A DNA stretch of 64,000 bases, taken from positions 2,728,001 through 2,792,000 of the forward strand of contig CM057844.1 of NCBI GenBank assembly GCA_030068075.1, given 5' to 3'. Source of the stretch: Paguma larvata. Its lineage: Eukaryota; Chordata; Mammalia; Carnivora; Viverridae. Shown here piece by piece: positions 23,699-36,881 of this stretch. How positions within the stretch are numbered: the first letter of the stretch is position 1; every line of letters begins with the position of its first letter. The translations under genes were made by a program, and so were the position numbers. Below the pieces are notes generated by a model. That model saw only the letters and a program-made list of their open reading frames with translations, ran no database searches and was not told where the DNA came from.

Positions 23699-24100
23699 GA
23701 CACCTGTTTCTGTTGATGGCTTTCTTTTTTAAAAAATTATGGGTCATTTTTTTCCTGTTTCTTTCAACACCTAGTATTTTAAATATTGTGGAATACTTTG
23801 ACACACCTTGGAGGGTCTAGTTTGTATAAATTCCCTCTGTTCTGTGAGTTTTACTTTTATTCTACTTTTATTCTTGGTTGATTACATAGAACTTGTGAAG
23901 ACTTGGTTTTATGTTTAATTAGGGCATGTATCTTTTGTGTTTCCCCTTCCCTTAATCTTAGAGTAAATTCCTTAGTTTTGGGATATAATCTTTACTTCTG
24001 AGTTATGGCTTTTGGGGGGATTTCAGTGAAAAGCCCAGGTATTTACCAAGCCCTCCTAACTTGGTGGTACTGAAACTTAAAACTCTGTCTCCCCTGTGGT

Positions 24101-24748
24101 GGTCAGTGGCAGACATATATGCTCAGCCCTTTCATTCATCTGTCTGTTAATTTCCACTGGGCTTCTTGGATTCTCCCTCCTGACGTATTTCATGGTGTCA
24201 GTCAAAGCTTTAAGTGGAGCTTATATTTAGATGATTTGGGGCTCTTCCCTGTGGCTTCCTGTTTTCCAAGATTACCATCTTAATATACAGCTGTGCAAAC
24301 CCTGAAATCCATCTTTTGAAACTTCCAGCCAGTAATACAAGACTGCCTACAAGTGTTTTAGTTACCCCACACTCTGTGAATTGGGGGTGCATTCAGGGAA
24401 AATATGAATAAATATGGATCTCATCCAAAGTAATTTCCTCCTTCAAAGGGTTAAATCCCTGCAGTTTCTTCCTGGTTTTGGTCATGACCCGGTGCCTTCA
24501 AATGGCTGTTTTTCATATTTTGTCCAGAATTATTTTTACTAGTGTCTTGTTTTGTTTTATTTTACCAAAACAAGATCCTAAGCTTGTAATTTTTGAAGAA
24601 CACCCTCCAGGTCACTCACCAAGTGTTTTTATACTCATTTGGCTATAATTAGACAACATGACCTTCTCTAACCCAAGGACTGGAAAGGGCATTAAAGGGT
24701 AGGGATGGGGAGAGGAAGTGTCACAAAGTTTCTGCCACATTGCCATTT
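24101..24748. other. Intergenic, no gene recognised
   Basis: No supported coding frame or RNA gene. Confidence 0.3.
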
Positions 24749-25409
24749 AAAACATTCTCTACTGGATCATAGGGTAGCTCTATTTTCATTTTTTTGAGGA
24801 ACCTCCACACCGTTTTCCAGAGTGGCTGCACCAGTTTGCATTCCCACCAACAATGTAGGAGGGTGCCTACTTCTCCACATCCTCGCATAGGAGCACGTGT
24901 ACCCCAATGTTCATAGCAGCACTTTCGACAATAGCCAAAACACGGAAAGAAACTAAGTGCCCATCAACTGACGAGTGGATAAAGAAGATGTGGTACTTAT
25001 ATACAATGGACTACTACATGGCAATGAGAAAAAATGAAATCTGGCCATGTGTAGCAACATGGATGGAACTGGAGGGTATTATGTTAAGTGAAATAAGTCA
25101 GTCAGAAAAAGACAGATACCATATGTTTCCACGAATAGGTGGACTTGGTGAGACTAAGCAAAAACCAGGGGGAGGGGAAGAGGGGAAAGAAAAAAAAGAC
25201 ACAGAGAGGGAGGGAGATAAAACATAAGAGACTCTCAAAGACTAAGAACAAACTGAGGGTGAGGGAGATGGGGGGGAGAGGGGGTGATGGGCATCAAAAA
25301 AGGGCACATGTTGGGATGAACACTGGGTGTTTTATGTAAACCAATTTGAAAATAAACTATTTTAAATTAAAAAAAATAAATAAATAAAGGAAAAAAAAAA
25401 CATTCTCTA
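24749..25409 (+). mobile_element. Twin-primed L1 insertion (5' inversion) with perfect 13-bp target-site duplication
   Basis: AAAACATTCTCTA is repeated at 24749-24761 and 25397-25409, and the first copy is preceded by TTT, so it matches the L1 endonuclease site TT/AAAA. Inside, 24762-24886 is inverted L1 ORF2 (antisense) and 24887-25396 is sense ORF2 end plus 3' UTR and A-rich tail. The sense part encodes an ORF2 C-terminus with the usual [19 protein letters not shown] text. Compared with the L1 copy at 32674-33740, 48 bp are missing at the inversion joint. Confidence 0.95.
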
Positions 25410-27329
25410 ATTCAAATGTTTCACATTTTCAGACTCACCTTTTCTCTCCCAACAAGTCAAACACATGCACATGCTGTATCTTATCTAAATAAATGAGGTT
25501 TGACAAAGTAATTTTAGATTAAAACTGAGGGTTTGCCCATGAGTTTTGTATGAACTTCATGTATAGATTCTTGAAGATGATCATATGTCCTCGTAAGCTT
25601 TAGGATTTGAGGCCTTGGATTTTCATAACAATTCCCTTCCAACAAGGTCTGGACAGGAATTTAATAGCAGTATAATTGGCAACAGCTGCATAAAGAGCAA
25701 CATCTATTTTCTCTGTAACAAATGCTTGACACTGGCCCATACACCTGCCTGGCTCCACTGCCCATCCTGGAGGACCATGAAGCAGACCCAAGGGTTCAGA
25801 GTAACCCTGATTGTGTCACCCATATAGTGTCATCTAACCCTAGGATGTGGCTTTTATCTTTACTTTTAAAGGGAAGGGAAACCAAGACTCAGAGGTCCTA
25901 GCTATCATGAAAACAGAGTGAGGAGTAGTAATGATTGTTTGGGTTCATCCTATGTGCCTGGCATTGTGCTAAATACCTTACTTCATTATGCACTAGGCAG
26001 TATGAGTTATGCTCAATTTATAGGCAGATAAATTAAAACTTAATGACATTTAAGCCATTTGTCCATTGTCACAATAGTCAGAACTGAAGCCTATCTGACT
26101 CCCCAGAACCTTACTCTTAAAACCAAGTCACTCCCTAGATGTTGATGAAAGACTATTACTAGGAAATACAATTCTGGTTATTTTACCAGGTACAGTATAA
26201 GTTGTATCATTCAAAGAGATGAACATTGTTTATCCTGGATTGATAAAAAGGAAAGCAGAGAAAGTTTGACCTTTTAAGAGTTTTACTTTACCCTGAGTGA
26301 AATATATTAAGAGCTAGTTTAGGACAGAGGAGTAGATACAAGGCTGTGTGGAAAGGGCCTGGGGGAGGGGAGAGTAGGGGGATACATGTGGAATGTGTGC
26401 ATGTGTTTGTGTGTGCAGACACTTATGCATCTCAGGACATTGGCTACAAAACAAGTCTTACAGATTGAAACATGCCAATCGATGGATCTTTAAATTCATG
26501 CCAGTTGCTAAGTGAAACAATCTTTCAACCAAGGCAGCTGTTGAGAGCTCAGTAAGCTCATTGGTCCCCCTCTGCCAGCATGGCTATCTGTCTCTCTGGT
26601 TGAATGGGACTTCCCATGTTGTCTCTTCCTTGCATATCACCTTCCTCAGCTTTGGCCTTGCAAGAACCATCCTCCTCTGCCACCTGGATCCCTGTGAGAG
26701 TCTCCCATTATCCATTGGCATCCAAGACCTTAGCAGCCCTTCTCATATCCAGCAGGGTCCTAGGGCTTGGATGATTGGTATTTGGGTGCCAAAGGATGGA
26801 AGGGTAAGGAGTTTATAAACACTATACAGTGTAGCTGAGAAAGCCATTAAGAATCTTCTCCTAGACAGGTTCTGAGACACATCATTGATGGTGGCTTTCA
26901 CCCTCAGTGCGCAGAGGAGGAACCTGTGGCACAGAGAGGGGCCTTGCTCCAAGAGTCAGCTCTAGAAAGGGACTGGGGAGGGTCTGCATCAGAATTCACT
27001 GAGGCCCAGGCCTGGCTCTGTCCCTGCACCTCCCCCCAGTGAAGACACCAGGCAGTTCATTCACCTCCAGAGTTTGCTTGTTTAATGTGCTCATTTGACT
27101 GCACTGAAATGAAGGAGTGTTGGGGGAGGGCAGTGAGAGGACGCCTGAGAAGTCCTCAGAGCTCTAGATTCTGTACCTTTTTAAATCCTTCCTGCATGTT
27201 TTTGGCTCTTGTGGGCACTATATTCTGAAGTTTTCTAAAGCCATCATGTATTTAATTTTTGAAAAAAAATCAGAAAAGGTGTTGCGGTGGTATGAGGCAG
27301 TGCCTAGTAAAACCAGTCCCAAGCTAACC
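25410..27329. other. Intergenic; one MIR, otherwise nothing recognised
   Basis: A MIR-type SINE at about 25905-26110 (CTATGTGCCTGGCATTGTGCT core) is the only repeat recognised. A short GT-rich run lies near 26397-26418. No gene is supported. Confidence 0.4.
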
Positions 27330-28045
27330 CTCACGCAAACTGGTGCAGCCACCAGTATGGCAGTTCCTCTAAAAATTAAAAATAGAATTACCATATGATA
27401 CAGTAATTCCACTACTTGGTATTTACCCAGAGAGAATAAAAACATGAATTTGAAAAGATATATGTACCCCTATGTTTATTGCAGTATTATTTATAAGAGC
27501 CAAGATAAGGAAGCAACTCAAGAGTCCACTGATAGATGAATGGATAAAGAATATGTGATATATACAGATTGAATTTTAATCATCCATAAAAAAATGAGAT
27601 CTTATCATTTCTGACAGTATGTATGGACCTAGAGAGTATTATGCTAAATGAAATAAGTCAGATAAATACTATGTGATTTACCTTACATGTGAAATCTAAA
27701 AAACAAAACAAAGAAGTAAACAAACAAAAAGCAGAAACAGATCCATAAATACAGAGAGCTCTATGATGGTTGCCAGAGGGAGGAGGTTGGTTGGATGGGC
27801 GAAAATGGATGAAGGGAGGTGGGAGATACAAGCTTCCAGTTATAGAATGAAAAAGTCACAGGGATGAAATGTAAAGCACAGTGAATACACTCAATGGTGG
27901 CATAATAGCACTGCATGGTTACAGGTGGTAGCTACACTATGGTGAGCATAGCATAACATATAGAATTGTCAAATCACAATTTTATACACCTAAAACTAAT
28001 GGAATTTTGTGTGTCAGCTATTCTTCATTAAAAAAAAATCTTCTT
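27330..28045 (+). mobile_element. Old L1 3' end, sense
   Basis: Degenerate ORF2-end text (TACCATATGATACAGTAATTCC, CCCCTATGTTTATTGCAG, TGGATAAAGAATATGTG) leads into an L1 3' UTR and ends in a short A-run at 28030-28038. No intact frame remains. Confidence 0.75.
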
Positions 28046-29215
28046 CTAGGGAGAAAATAATTACTCAACAGATGGTTAAGATTTCCTACTGTGTATAAAA
28101 TATTGTAATAGGGATATTAGACTTAGTAGTGGCCTGCAGAGAGCTTCCAAATAAGTTGAGAAGCAGATGTGCCAAGAACAGCAACAAAATAATAGAATTA
28201 GTAATATTTTCTTAAATTTTGGAGCTTGAGCTAGGCTTTAAGCTCAAGCGTTTGAATAGGTAAGTGCCAGGACAGGCTGAGATGAACAGGAGTAATTATT
28301 CATTCAAACAAGTGGTATCTCTTGTGAGCCTTATGTGTGTGATGGCCATTGCGCTCTACATCTCAGGATAAGTAAATAACATGGACATGGTGATCACCCT
28401 ATGGAGCAGACAGAGGGAAGATAAGTAACCAAATTAATGTGGAATTACCAGCTATGCGTGTGTCCATGCACATGTGTGTATACATGTATATGTACATATG
28501 TATATTTACATGCTTACAAATATTAAGTGAAGAAAAAATGAATATATGTGATGGATGAGATAAGAGCAAATGAAGGGTGGTAGAAATGAAAAGGGTGAAG
28601 CAGGTGGTGGCTTGGGCACAGTGCTGAGAAGGAGTAAGAAAGGCACAGACATGTAAAGTGGGAGATGGAAGACAGTTGTAATGAGGAGCAGCTGGCACAG
28701 CAGCCCAGGACGATGCAGGTCAGACCACATGGGAGCTGAGCGTGGGAAGTGGCTGGGGTGTAGAGGTGGAAGATGGGAGGGGAAAACTTCCGGGAAGACT
28801 CTCAGGAATTCAAAAGAAAGAGTTTAGATGGAGGGAGGGCTCATGAAGGGAAAGAGTGAAACAGCCTTGGAAGAACACATAGGAGCTGATTAGAAGGAAG
28901 CTTAGAGCTGGTGCAGCTCCCCAGAGGGATGACAGTATGTATGTTAGCCTGCTGGGTGGACAGACCAGAGTTCTCACAAGGCTCTTCTCGTGGCTGTCCT
29001 TAAACTATTCCTGGACTTGGACAAGGATGAAGTCACAGAACAGTTGCTGTGATCGCTATTACAGGTGTCATGTGGATGGATATCCACCTCATGCCTAAAG
29101 CAAATGTTTATTGCAGATCAAGATCATCACTTGTGTTTAATGGAGCAAAGTGAGTCTCCCTCGAAGTGAAAAATGTTTAATGGAAAGAGGGTATACTCCC
29201 CCAGCAATGCCATTT
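28046..29215. other. Intergenic, no gene recognised
   Basis: Apart from an alternating TG/TA-rich patch near 28455-28510, no repeat or gene is recognised. Confidence 0.3.
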
Positions 29216-29890
29216 TTTCTAATATTTTATTATGAAAATGTTCAAACACACAAGTGAGCATCTATACACCCACCCAGATTCTACCACTAATATTGCACCA
29301 TAATTATTTTATCACATGCCTACCCATCTATTCACCCATCGATATATCTTATTTTGGGTGCATTTCAATGTAAATTGCAGACGTGAGTACACTTTCTCCT
29401 AAACACTTCAGCACATGCCATTACATAGAGTCCAATACTTGTTTATGGTTATGTTTTTCTTTTGGGGTAAAATTTACATACAATTAAATGTATACATTTT
29501 AGGTGTACCATTCTGTGAGTTTTGACAAATACAGACACCTTTGTAACTCACACCTTTATCAAAGTAAGGAACATGACCATCACCCCAGAAAGTTTTCTCA
29601 CCCCACTTCTCCATCAATTTTGACCACAGCTCTAGCCCCAGGCTATAACTAGAGGCAAATGCTACTCTAATTTTTCCCCCACCATTGATTAACTTTTTAG
29701 AAAACGTCATGAAAATGGAATCAAGAGAATCTACTCTTTTACGTAAATCTGTTTTCATCAGGTGCATTGCTTTTGAGATTCCTCCCTACCGTTGTGTGTT
29801 TATTCCTCCAAATTGCTCAATAGAATTCCATTGAATGGGCATACCACAATTCACGTATCCATGTATCCTTTTAACTACTGAGAAACACCT
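29216..29890 (-). mobile_element. Old L1 fragment, antisense
   Basis: Reverse-complement L1 3'-end text such as AATTTACATACAATTAAATG, TTAGGTGTACCATTCTGTGAG and TCAATAGAATTCCATTGAATG. Heavily diverged. Confidence 0.6.
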
Positions 29891-32498
29891 TGGCTGTTTC
29901 TAGTTTGATGCTGCATTACAGAAGATTGTCTCATCAGAGCCTTGACACAAGTCAGAGGCAAACCCACCCCATGGATAAGAGTATACTGTACCTCCTTTTA
30001 AAGGTATAGAAAATACTAGTGGCAAAATATAGAAAACACATTTTCTTACAATGACATAGTTGATGGTGACATTTTTATTACCAGGCACCCTGCTGGGTGA
30101 CATTCCTGTTAACAGAAATTTTCTTTCCATCCATTAGATTGCTAAAGCAAATAAAATCTCTCCATAAATGAAGGACTGTTATTCTTTGCAGTGCTTTCCT
30201 GCTTCTGTACATTTCTTTTTGCCATAAACGTTTCTCAAGTTCAATAGCACTGCTCCGTGCCAACTCTGAAACTGGAGGAAAAAAACCTGACATAGCCTTT
30301 TATATTTTCTGTTTTCATGTTTTCTTGGGATCTAAGATATGTGCCTTCTTAGAAGATGATATTTCCATCTTTCAATGGTCTGGCTAGGGGTGATGCCTGT
30401 TTGGGGGGAAGACTTTTCTGGCATGATCCTCTTGATGCTCAATGTATTAACCAGGTTTGAAGTAAACAGAAATGACTCAAAAAAAAAAAAGTAAAATTAA
30501 TTGCTGAGAGAAGGGAATTGAAAATGAGCAATAAAGAATGTGCTGGTCACTGTGGGAGCCACAGACTGCTATGTGGGGTCAGACCACCCACACTGATGTC
30601 TTTGAGTGAGTAGACATTGAAGTTTTAGATCTTGAATCTCAGTCTCACTTCTGGAGAGGCACGGGACAAACCAAATCTGAAAGGAACAACTCACAAAACC
30701 TTTTCTTTCCATTTTTCTTTCTTCTCCTACTTCGAATTCTCCTACTCATCATTAAATTAAGGGTATTAATATGTGGTCTTATAAGTAAACTGAACCTTTT
30801 AAACTCAGGTTTGGCAGCCTTGCCAATCAACTCGAGAGACACAGATTTGGAGTTCTTATAGTTTTTGTTGCTATATCCAGGTACATCTGATTCAGATGAC
30901 AGACAAAAGACGTGTGGATATGGATTTCCAACCCTCTGCTGTGGTGAGTTGCCACAATTACACCTGACCAAGAAATCCTCTTTGAGGATTTATGACATCG
31001 TCCATGTCATTCATATGCTCTGGGAACCATCATACTGTCTTGTAGTTTTAAATGTGAAATATAAAAATTTGAATGAAATTCAGAAATGAATTCTTTTTTG
31101 AAATGATACTTTTAAGAAGAAATAAAGTTTGGGTCAGAAAGATGAATGGTGTTTTTAACTCATGTCATTTATAAGCCCCTGAAGACTTCATGAAACATGG
31201 TCTAAATACTATCTTTGCCATATTTGACCTATGTCAAAATCAGAAATGTTAAGGCTATTATGTCATTTCAGCAAAATTATTATTTTCCTTGGTTTTATTT
31301 TTAACTCTTTATTATCTTTGGATCTACAGCCTCAGTCTGGTGGACCCAATTGTAATCACAAATTCCTTAAAAAATGGAAGAAGAAGACAGAAAAGTCAGA
31401 GAAAGATACACAATAACCAAAGTTTGAAAGAGTGAACAGTGAAAGAGATTGGCAAGTGCTAAGCTGTTGGCTTTGAAGATGGAGTGGACCATGAGACAGG
31501 AAATGCATAGAACCTCCAAAAGCTGGAATGTTCTCCTCCAGAGTCTCCAGAAGTAACACAGCCCTACCAGACCTTGATTTTGAACTTCTTATACCCAGGA
31601 GGAACTGTTAATATAATAAATGTGTACTGTTTTAAACTACTAATTCAGGGTAGTTGGCTATAGCAGCAATAGGAAACTAACATACTCCCTTACATACTAA
31701 GATTATAACTAAATTATAGATATTTCCAAGTTTTCTTTAATGTAGCTTTGTTCTGTAATGTAGTAGTAACATTCACCAAAAAGTAATTTAAAAAAGTGCA
31801 TGAAAAGCAGTGTCTGAACTAGTACACGTCTGGAGGACAGTGACCTTGGCTCCCATTTGCCAACCTTGTATGAACTAATTCATGATACAGAAGCATCTGT
31901 TCAGCAGACCAGATTGAGCTAATTAAGTAACCAAAGACGGAAAGGGCTTGTTCCTGCCTTGGATGCGGTGAGTTCAGAACATGGAGGGGGATGTTAAGCC
32001 TAGGCTCACAACTTACTGAAAACCACATGACCAAGGGTTCCAAGTATGTGATGGGGATAAGCCTTGACAAGGCCAACTCTGAGATCTGTGGTTCTGTCTG
32101 GGAGCCATGTTGGCCTTGTGGCCTTTGTGGCCTTGAATCGAATGAATTGAAGTAGTATTTCTCTCTCTTTGTTGTTCAAAGTCTCCAGTAATTTTAATTC
32201 ATCCTTCTCCAACTCCAACTTATTAAACACTCCAGTTTCTCCTTTCTCCCCTGTTCCTTCTGATTCTGCAACCTCTGTTGCACCCACCAGATTTGTGCAA
32301 CAGTGATAAATACATCCATAATGGAGCAAAAATTAGAGCTGGAGTCCCTTCTCTGCCACTGCCCCTTGTATTTGAATAAGTGCTACTTTAGTTGTTGGGT
32401 TTTTACCTTTCTGTCTGCAGATCTTTGAATTAGGGAAAACTCTTATAAGCAATGTCTATGTCATCTGGGATTTTTCTTTTTTAATGTGTTTAAGGCTG
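29891..32498. other. Intergenic; no gene recognised
   Basis: No supported gene. A segment at about 31600-31680 ending GCAGCAATAGGAAACTAACA resembles the end of a common mammalian interspersed repeat that I cannot name securely. Confidence 0.3.
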
Positions 32499-33889
32499 GG
32501 ATCAGCAAACCTGTAGGCCCAATCTGGCCCACTGCCTGTTTTCTTAAGGCCCTTGAACTAAAAATGGTTTTTACATGTTTTAATAGTTAGCAAAAAATCA
32601 AAAGAAGGAAAATATTCCATGACATGAGAGCATTGTATAAAAAAAATTCAAGGTCCACAAATTAAGTTTTATTTTTATTTTTATTTATTTTTTTAAGAGT
32701 ATGAAAAGTTTATTCTAAAAGATTTTCTAACTTCTTTATATAATTTTTTTCCATTCTTTTTTATTATAATAGTTTATTTTCAAATTGGTTTACATATAAC
32801 ACCCAGTGTTCATCCCAACATGTGCCCTCTTCAATGTCCGTCACCCCCTCTCCCCCCTCCCTCACCCCCCTTGCCCTCAGTTTGTTTTTAGTCTTTGAGA
32901 GTCTCTTATGTTTTATCTCCCTCCCTCTCTGTGTCTTTTTTTCCTTTCCCCTCTTCCCCTCCCCCTGGTTTTTGCTTAGTCTCACAAAGTCCACCTATTC
33001 GTGGAAACATATGGTATCTGTCTTTTTCTGACTGACTTATTTCACTTAACATAATACCCTCCAGTTCCATCCATCTGGCTACACATGGCCAGATTTCATT
33101 TTTTCTCATTGCCACGTAGTAATCCATTGTACATATGTGCCACATCTTCTTTATCCATTCATCAGTTGTTGGGCACTTGGTCTCTTTCCATGATTTGGCT
33201 ATTGTCGAAAGTGCTGCTATGAACATTGGGGTACACGTGCCCCTATGTATCAGCATTCCTGTGTCTCTTGGGTAGATTCCTAGCAGTGCTATTGCTGGGT
33301 CATAGGGTAGCTCTATTTTCATTGTTTTGAGGAACCTCCACACCGTTTTCCAGAGTGGCTGCACCAGTTTGCATTCCCACCAACAGTGTAGGAGGGTGCC
33401 TACTTCTCCACATCCTCGCCAGCATCTATAGTTTCCTGATTTCTTCATTTTAGCCACTCTAACCGGTGTGAGGTGGTATCTCAGTGTGGTTTTGATTTGT
33501 ATTTCCCTGATGATGAGTGATGTTAAGCATCGTTTCATGTGTCTGTTGTCCATCTGAATGTCCTCTTTGGAGAAGTGTCTGTTCATATCTTCTGCCCATT
33601 TCTTCACTGGATTATTTGTTTTTCGGGTGTGGAGTTTGGTAAGTTCTTTATAGATTTTAGATACTAGTCCTTTATCCGATATGTCATTTGCAATTACCCT
33701 TTCCCATTCTGTCGATTGTCTATTAGTTTTGTTGGTTGTTTCCACAAATGAAGTTTTATTGGTACACAGCACTTTCATTCATTTACATATTGTCTATGGC
33801 TGATTTCATGTATGATGGCAGAGACCAAATAGGCTGCAATGTCTAAGATATTGACTATCTATTCTTTTTGTTGACCCCTGGTTTAAGGG
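32499..33889. mobile_element. hAT-like DNA transposon remnant split by an L1
   Basis: The left part (32499-32653, ATCAGCAAACCTG... with CCAATCTGGCCCACTGCC) and right part (33761-33889, GGTACACAGC...GTTGACCCCTGG) together read as one short non-autonomous element with inverted ends. I recognise it as a common mammalian hAT-Charlie-type repeat. The L1 at 32674-33740 sits inside it. A second fragment of the same family lies at 36295-36440. Confidence 0.6.
32654..33760 (-). mobile_element. Young L1 insertion with 3' transduction and 20-bp target-site duplication
   Basis: TCCACAAATTAAGTTTTATT (32654-32673) and TCCACAAATGAAGTTTTATT (33741-33760) flank the element, one mismatch. On the minus strand it holds an open ORF2 C-terminus (frame 32906-33778, of which about 278 codons are L1, including the Cys/His knuckle text [18 protein letters not shown]). 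Then come the 3' UTR and a short A6 at 32757-32762. About 62 bp of non-L1 sequence (32695-32756) with its own AATAAA (minus-strand, 32709-32714) follows, and finally the A-rich tail (32674-32694). Confidence 0.92.
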
Positions 33890-36294
33890 ATATGACCTAA
33901 TGAACATATAGAAGATACTATAAAATGATGATATTTGACTAAAAATAAGGGTCAGGCCTTGAAGTTTAAGAAATTAGATCAGATAAATGGCAATCCAGGA
34001 AGCTATGCTTTAACTTATTTAAATTTGTACCAACTAGGCATTTGACTGGCTGCATGTAACAGAAATCCAATTATAGTGGTGAAAGGAGAAGAAGATTGAT
34101 TTATCTCCCCTAACAAGAAGTCCAGGGGTTGATTGTCCATGGGTGAGGCCATGAGTTCTTAATGCTTTTAGCATCTTGGATTCCTTCAGTCTTTCTCCTT
34201 TTATCCCAATGCATGATTTTCAGCCTCATGATCATGATGCCTGCTGTACCCTCTTTCTTTGTGGCAAAATTCTACAAATTCCAACTTGCTTGGCTTAAAA
34301 GTATATCTCTACTATTTCAGTACAATAAGACTTAGGTTAAATGTGGCCCTGGAACCAAAAACTGTGGTTGCAGGGTCCATGGAAGTGTTGTCAGAGCCAG
34401 GAACCAGAGTGGAAAGCACAAGAGATGAGGTGTGGGTGGTAAGGATGTGATCAGAGACTTGGAGTCCACTTCATTCATATCTCATACACCATGTGTCCGT
34501 GGTTCTCATGGGTGTGCATCAGAATCCCCAGAAATGTATGCTCAAACCCAGATGGTTGGGCTCAACTCCTGGAGTTTCCAATTCAGGAGGACTGGCTGGG
34601 CCCAGAATCTGCTTTGCTGACAAGTCCCATGGTAATGAATGATGTTTAGAGAGAGAAGAAATAACTCTGATGCTGACAGTCTTGGGAGCACATTTGCACA
34701 CACCTAGAGAAGATCACTGAAACTCTAATGGAGGCAGACCAAGGAACTTCTCATCTCAATGAGGCCATTCAGTTGCCCTGCTTGTTCCTCCTCGGGCACA
34801 ATCATGCTAGAGGACTTTGTACCAAACCCCCACGATTTTGTCAAAGGCAGATTCTGATTCAGAAGTTATGGGGAGGAGTCAGAGATGCTGCATTCTAACA
34901 AGCTCCCAGGTAAGAATGCTGGTCTGGGGATCACATGTGAGCGACAAGCCTGTAGGGGTCTTCCTTGGTTGGCAGTCTCCCTCCTCTTTCTCAGCCTGCA
35001 TCACAGCAGGCCTACCCTGTTTCCAACCCAAGCTGCCTTCCCCTCTGCTAGAGGCAGCAATACCCAAATATTCTGGGGTAGGGTCCACATCTTTGTCAAT
35101 TCTACTGAGCCTGGGGGACTAAATCATTTGAGTGATGTTTTCAACTGCTTGGAAAGATGCTGGGCCACTTTCTGGGAATTAGAAAGCCAAATATTTTTTT
35201 TTCAATCATTGCTTTTCCCCTGAATCAGAGATTGCTTAATTCCCAACAAAATAAGAACTTTTAGATTATAAGATAAAATATGAAAATGATGTCCAAGCTC
35301 AAGGCTATAGGAAAAAAAAGCAGAAAGTGCACACACTGTGAGAAAATAGAGAGTTACAGAGTATTTCTGTGGCATATTTCAAGTTCTGAATTTACTTTAT
35401 TTTCAGCTGTGTGCATTTATCTGCTTGCCATAGAACCAGCTGGAGTTTTAAATTTGCACCATGAATAATGCTGCCAGAACTCTCCCATGCATCTGTTGGC
35501 TCCAACGGTTCTTCAGTGGCCAGCTGGTCACCAGAAGTGACCATAAAAGCAACAACCAGTTCCAAGGAAAATCATTCTTTGGTGGAATAAGACATGGAAA
35601 GGTCCCATGGTTCATTTCCTGGAGAGCCCTTTAAGGGATTCTGGAAAGCTGGATCTTACTAAATGTCACAGAAGTCCCTTCCAAACAAGAAGAAACCCTG
35701 ATGAGGATTCTTTGCCAGTGCTTCTCTGGAATCTGGCTTCAGAATTATTCCCAGTCCAGAAAGAATTCCCAAGGATTGGGTGTGGACTGAATGCTTCCCC
35801 ATCTCCCCATGGGTGGGCTGGCTCTGGGTGCAGGTGAACAGGATCTGAAGCTCCCTCAGTGGGGATCCACTCTCTTCCTCTCCCCAAAAGCTTGATGAAG
35901 CCTCAAACACCTGCAGGCCTGTGGGTAGAAGTGGACTTCCTGACTGACAGATTCATATGTTGGCAACCTTGACCCCAGAGTAAAGCCCCCTTCTTACAGC
36001 TGCTCTCTCTGCCTCCTTTAGTTCCCAGAGCGCCTGTGTTCCCAAGTTCAAGATGTTCCTAGTCAAATCACCCAAAGTTGTCAAACCACCCTGTAGGACT
36101 GCAGCCATCAAAGATGTGCAAGTAGCTAGTCTGCAATTCTAATTGACCAGACGTTGATGGAAATAAGCTGTCTAACTAGCTTCTAGGAGTTACTAAAAGA
36201 ATTAAGGTCTATATTATTCAATAACAATATGACTAGATAATGGGAGTACTAAAATATTGATTGTTCCCATCACTAAATTTTGGGAAGATTTATT
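33890..36294. other. Intergenic with ancient DNA-transposon fragments
   Basis: MER5A-like (hAT) pieces lie at about 34490-34640 (GTGCATCAGAATCCCC, TCCAATTCAGGAGG) and 34840-34945 (GATTCTGATTCAGAAG). No coding gene is supported. Confidence 0.45.
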
Positions 36295-36440
36295 GCAAAG
36301 CAGTAGATAATGGATTGATTGTATTGGACACGGCTATTTTTACGCTACAGTGGCAGTGTTGAGTAGTTAAAAGGGAGATAAAAAGGCCAGCACAGCCTGA
36401 AACATTTACTACCTGGTCTTTTACAGAGAAAATTTGCCTT
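36295..36440 (+). mobile_element. hAT-like repeat fragment
   Basis: The text GTTGAGTAGTTAAAAGGGAG...ACATTTACTACCTGG...TTTACAGAGAAAATTTGCC matches the family split by the L1 at 32674-33740. Confidence 0.5.
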
Positions 36441-36881
36441 CCACAAAATTCTTCCCATACCTTGGTCTTAACTCGTACTCTGATTGTCTTGCCTGCCACA
36501 ATTCAAAGTAAGAAGCCACAAGATGTAGCAACTAAATAGTAAATTGGTAGTTATGTTACAGGTGAGTTAAGATAGGGCTCTACTACATAGTCTGGTTGAA
36601 TCCCGTTATAGAAATCTTTTCACTTGTGAAATCAATGTTTGGGGAAGCATGTGTGCTGAGCTCTGGAGTGCAAAGACCTAACAAGCGCAGCTCTCCCGTG
36701 ATGCTGATAAAGACACTTTCATTAAATGCTTCAAAAGCAGTGAGCTAAGAGTGACTCAAAATACATTCTATTTTGCATAAGACTTCAAAAAATAGGTGTC
36801 ATATTATTAATAAATTACTTTCAAAGTCATTAACTTTCAATTGCCAAAAAGTAATTTTGCCTTCTTTATAAAGAATTGGAG

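Larger units (their letters stand above)
20220..24100 (-). mobile_element. Ancient L1-like backbone broken by three later insertions
   Basis: Antisense ancient L1-like text occurs at 20220-20653, resumes at 22754-22983, at 23191-23198 and again from 23712 (GTTGATGGCTTTC and following). The interruptions are the U6-L1 chimera (20670-22737), an L1 tail (23003-23171) and another L1 tail (23212-23698). Each is bracketed by a direct repeat of the host sequence, so the order of events can be read: old element first, three insertions later. Confidence 0.6.

Noticed and set aside
32906..33778. 290-codon host gene on the minus strand
   Set aside because: The protein is the L1 ORF2 C-terminus, bounded by the element's target-site duplications.
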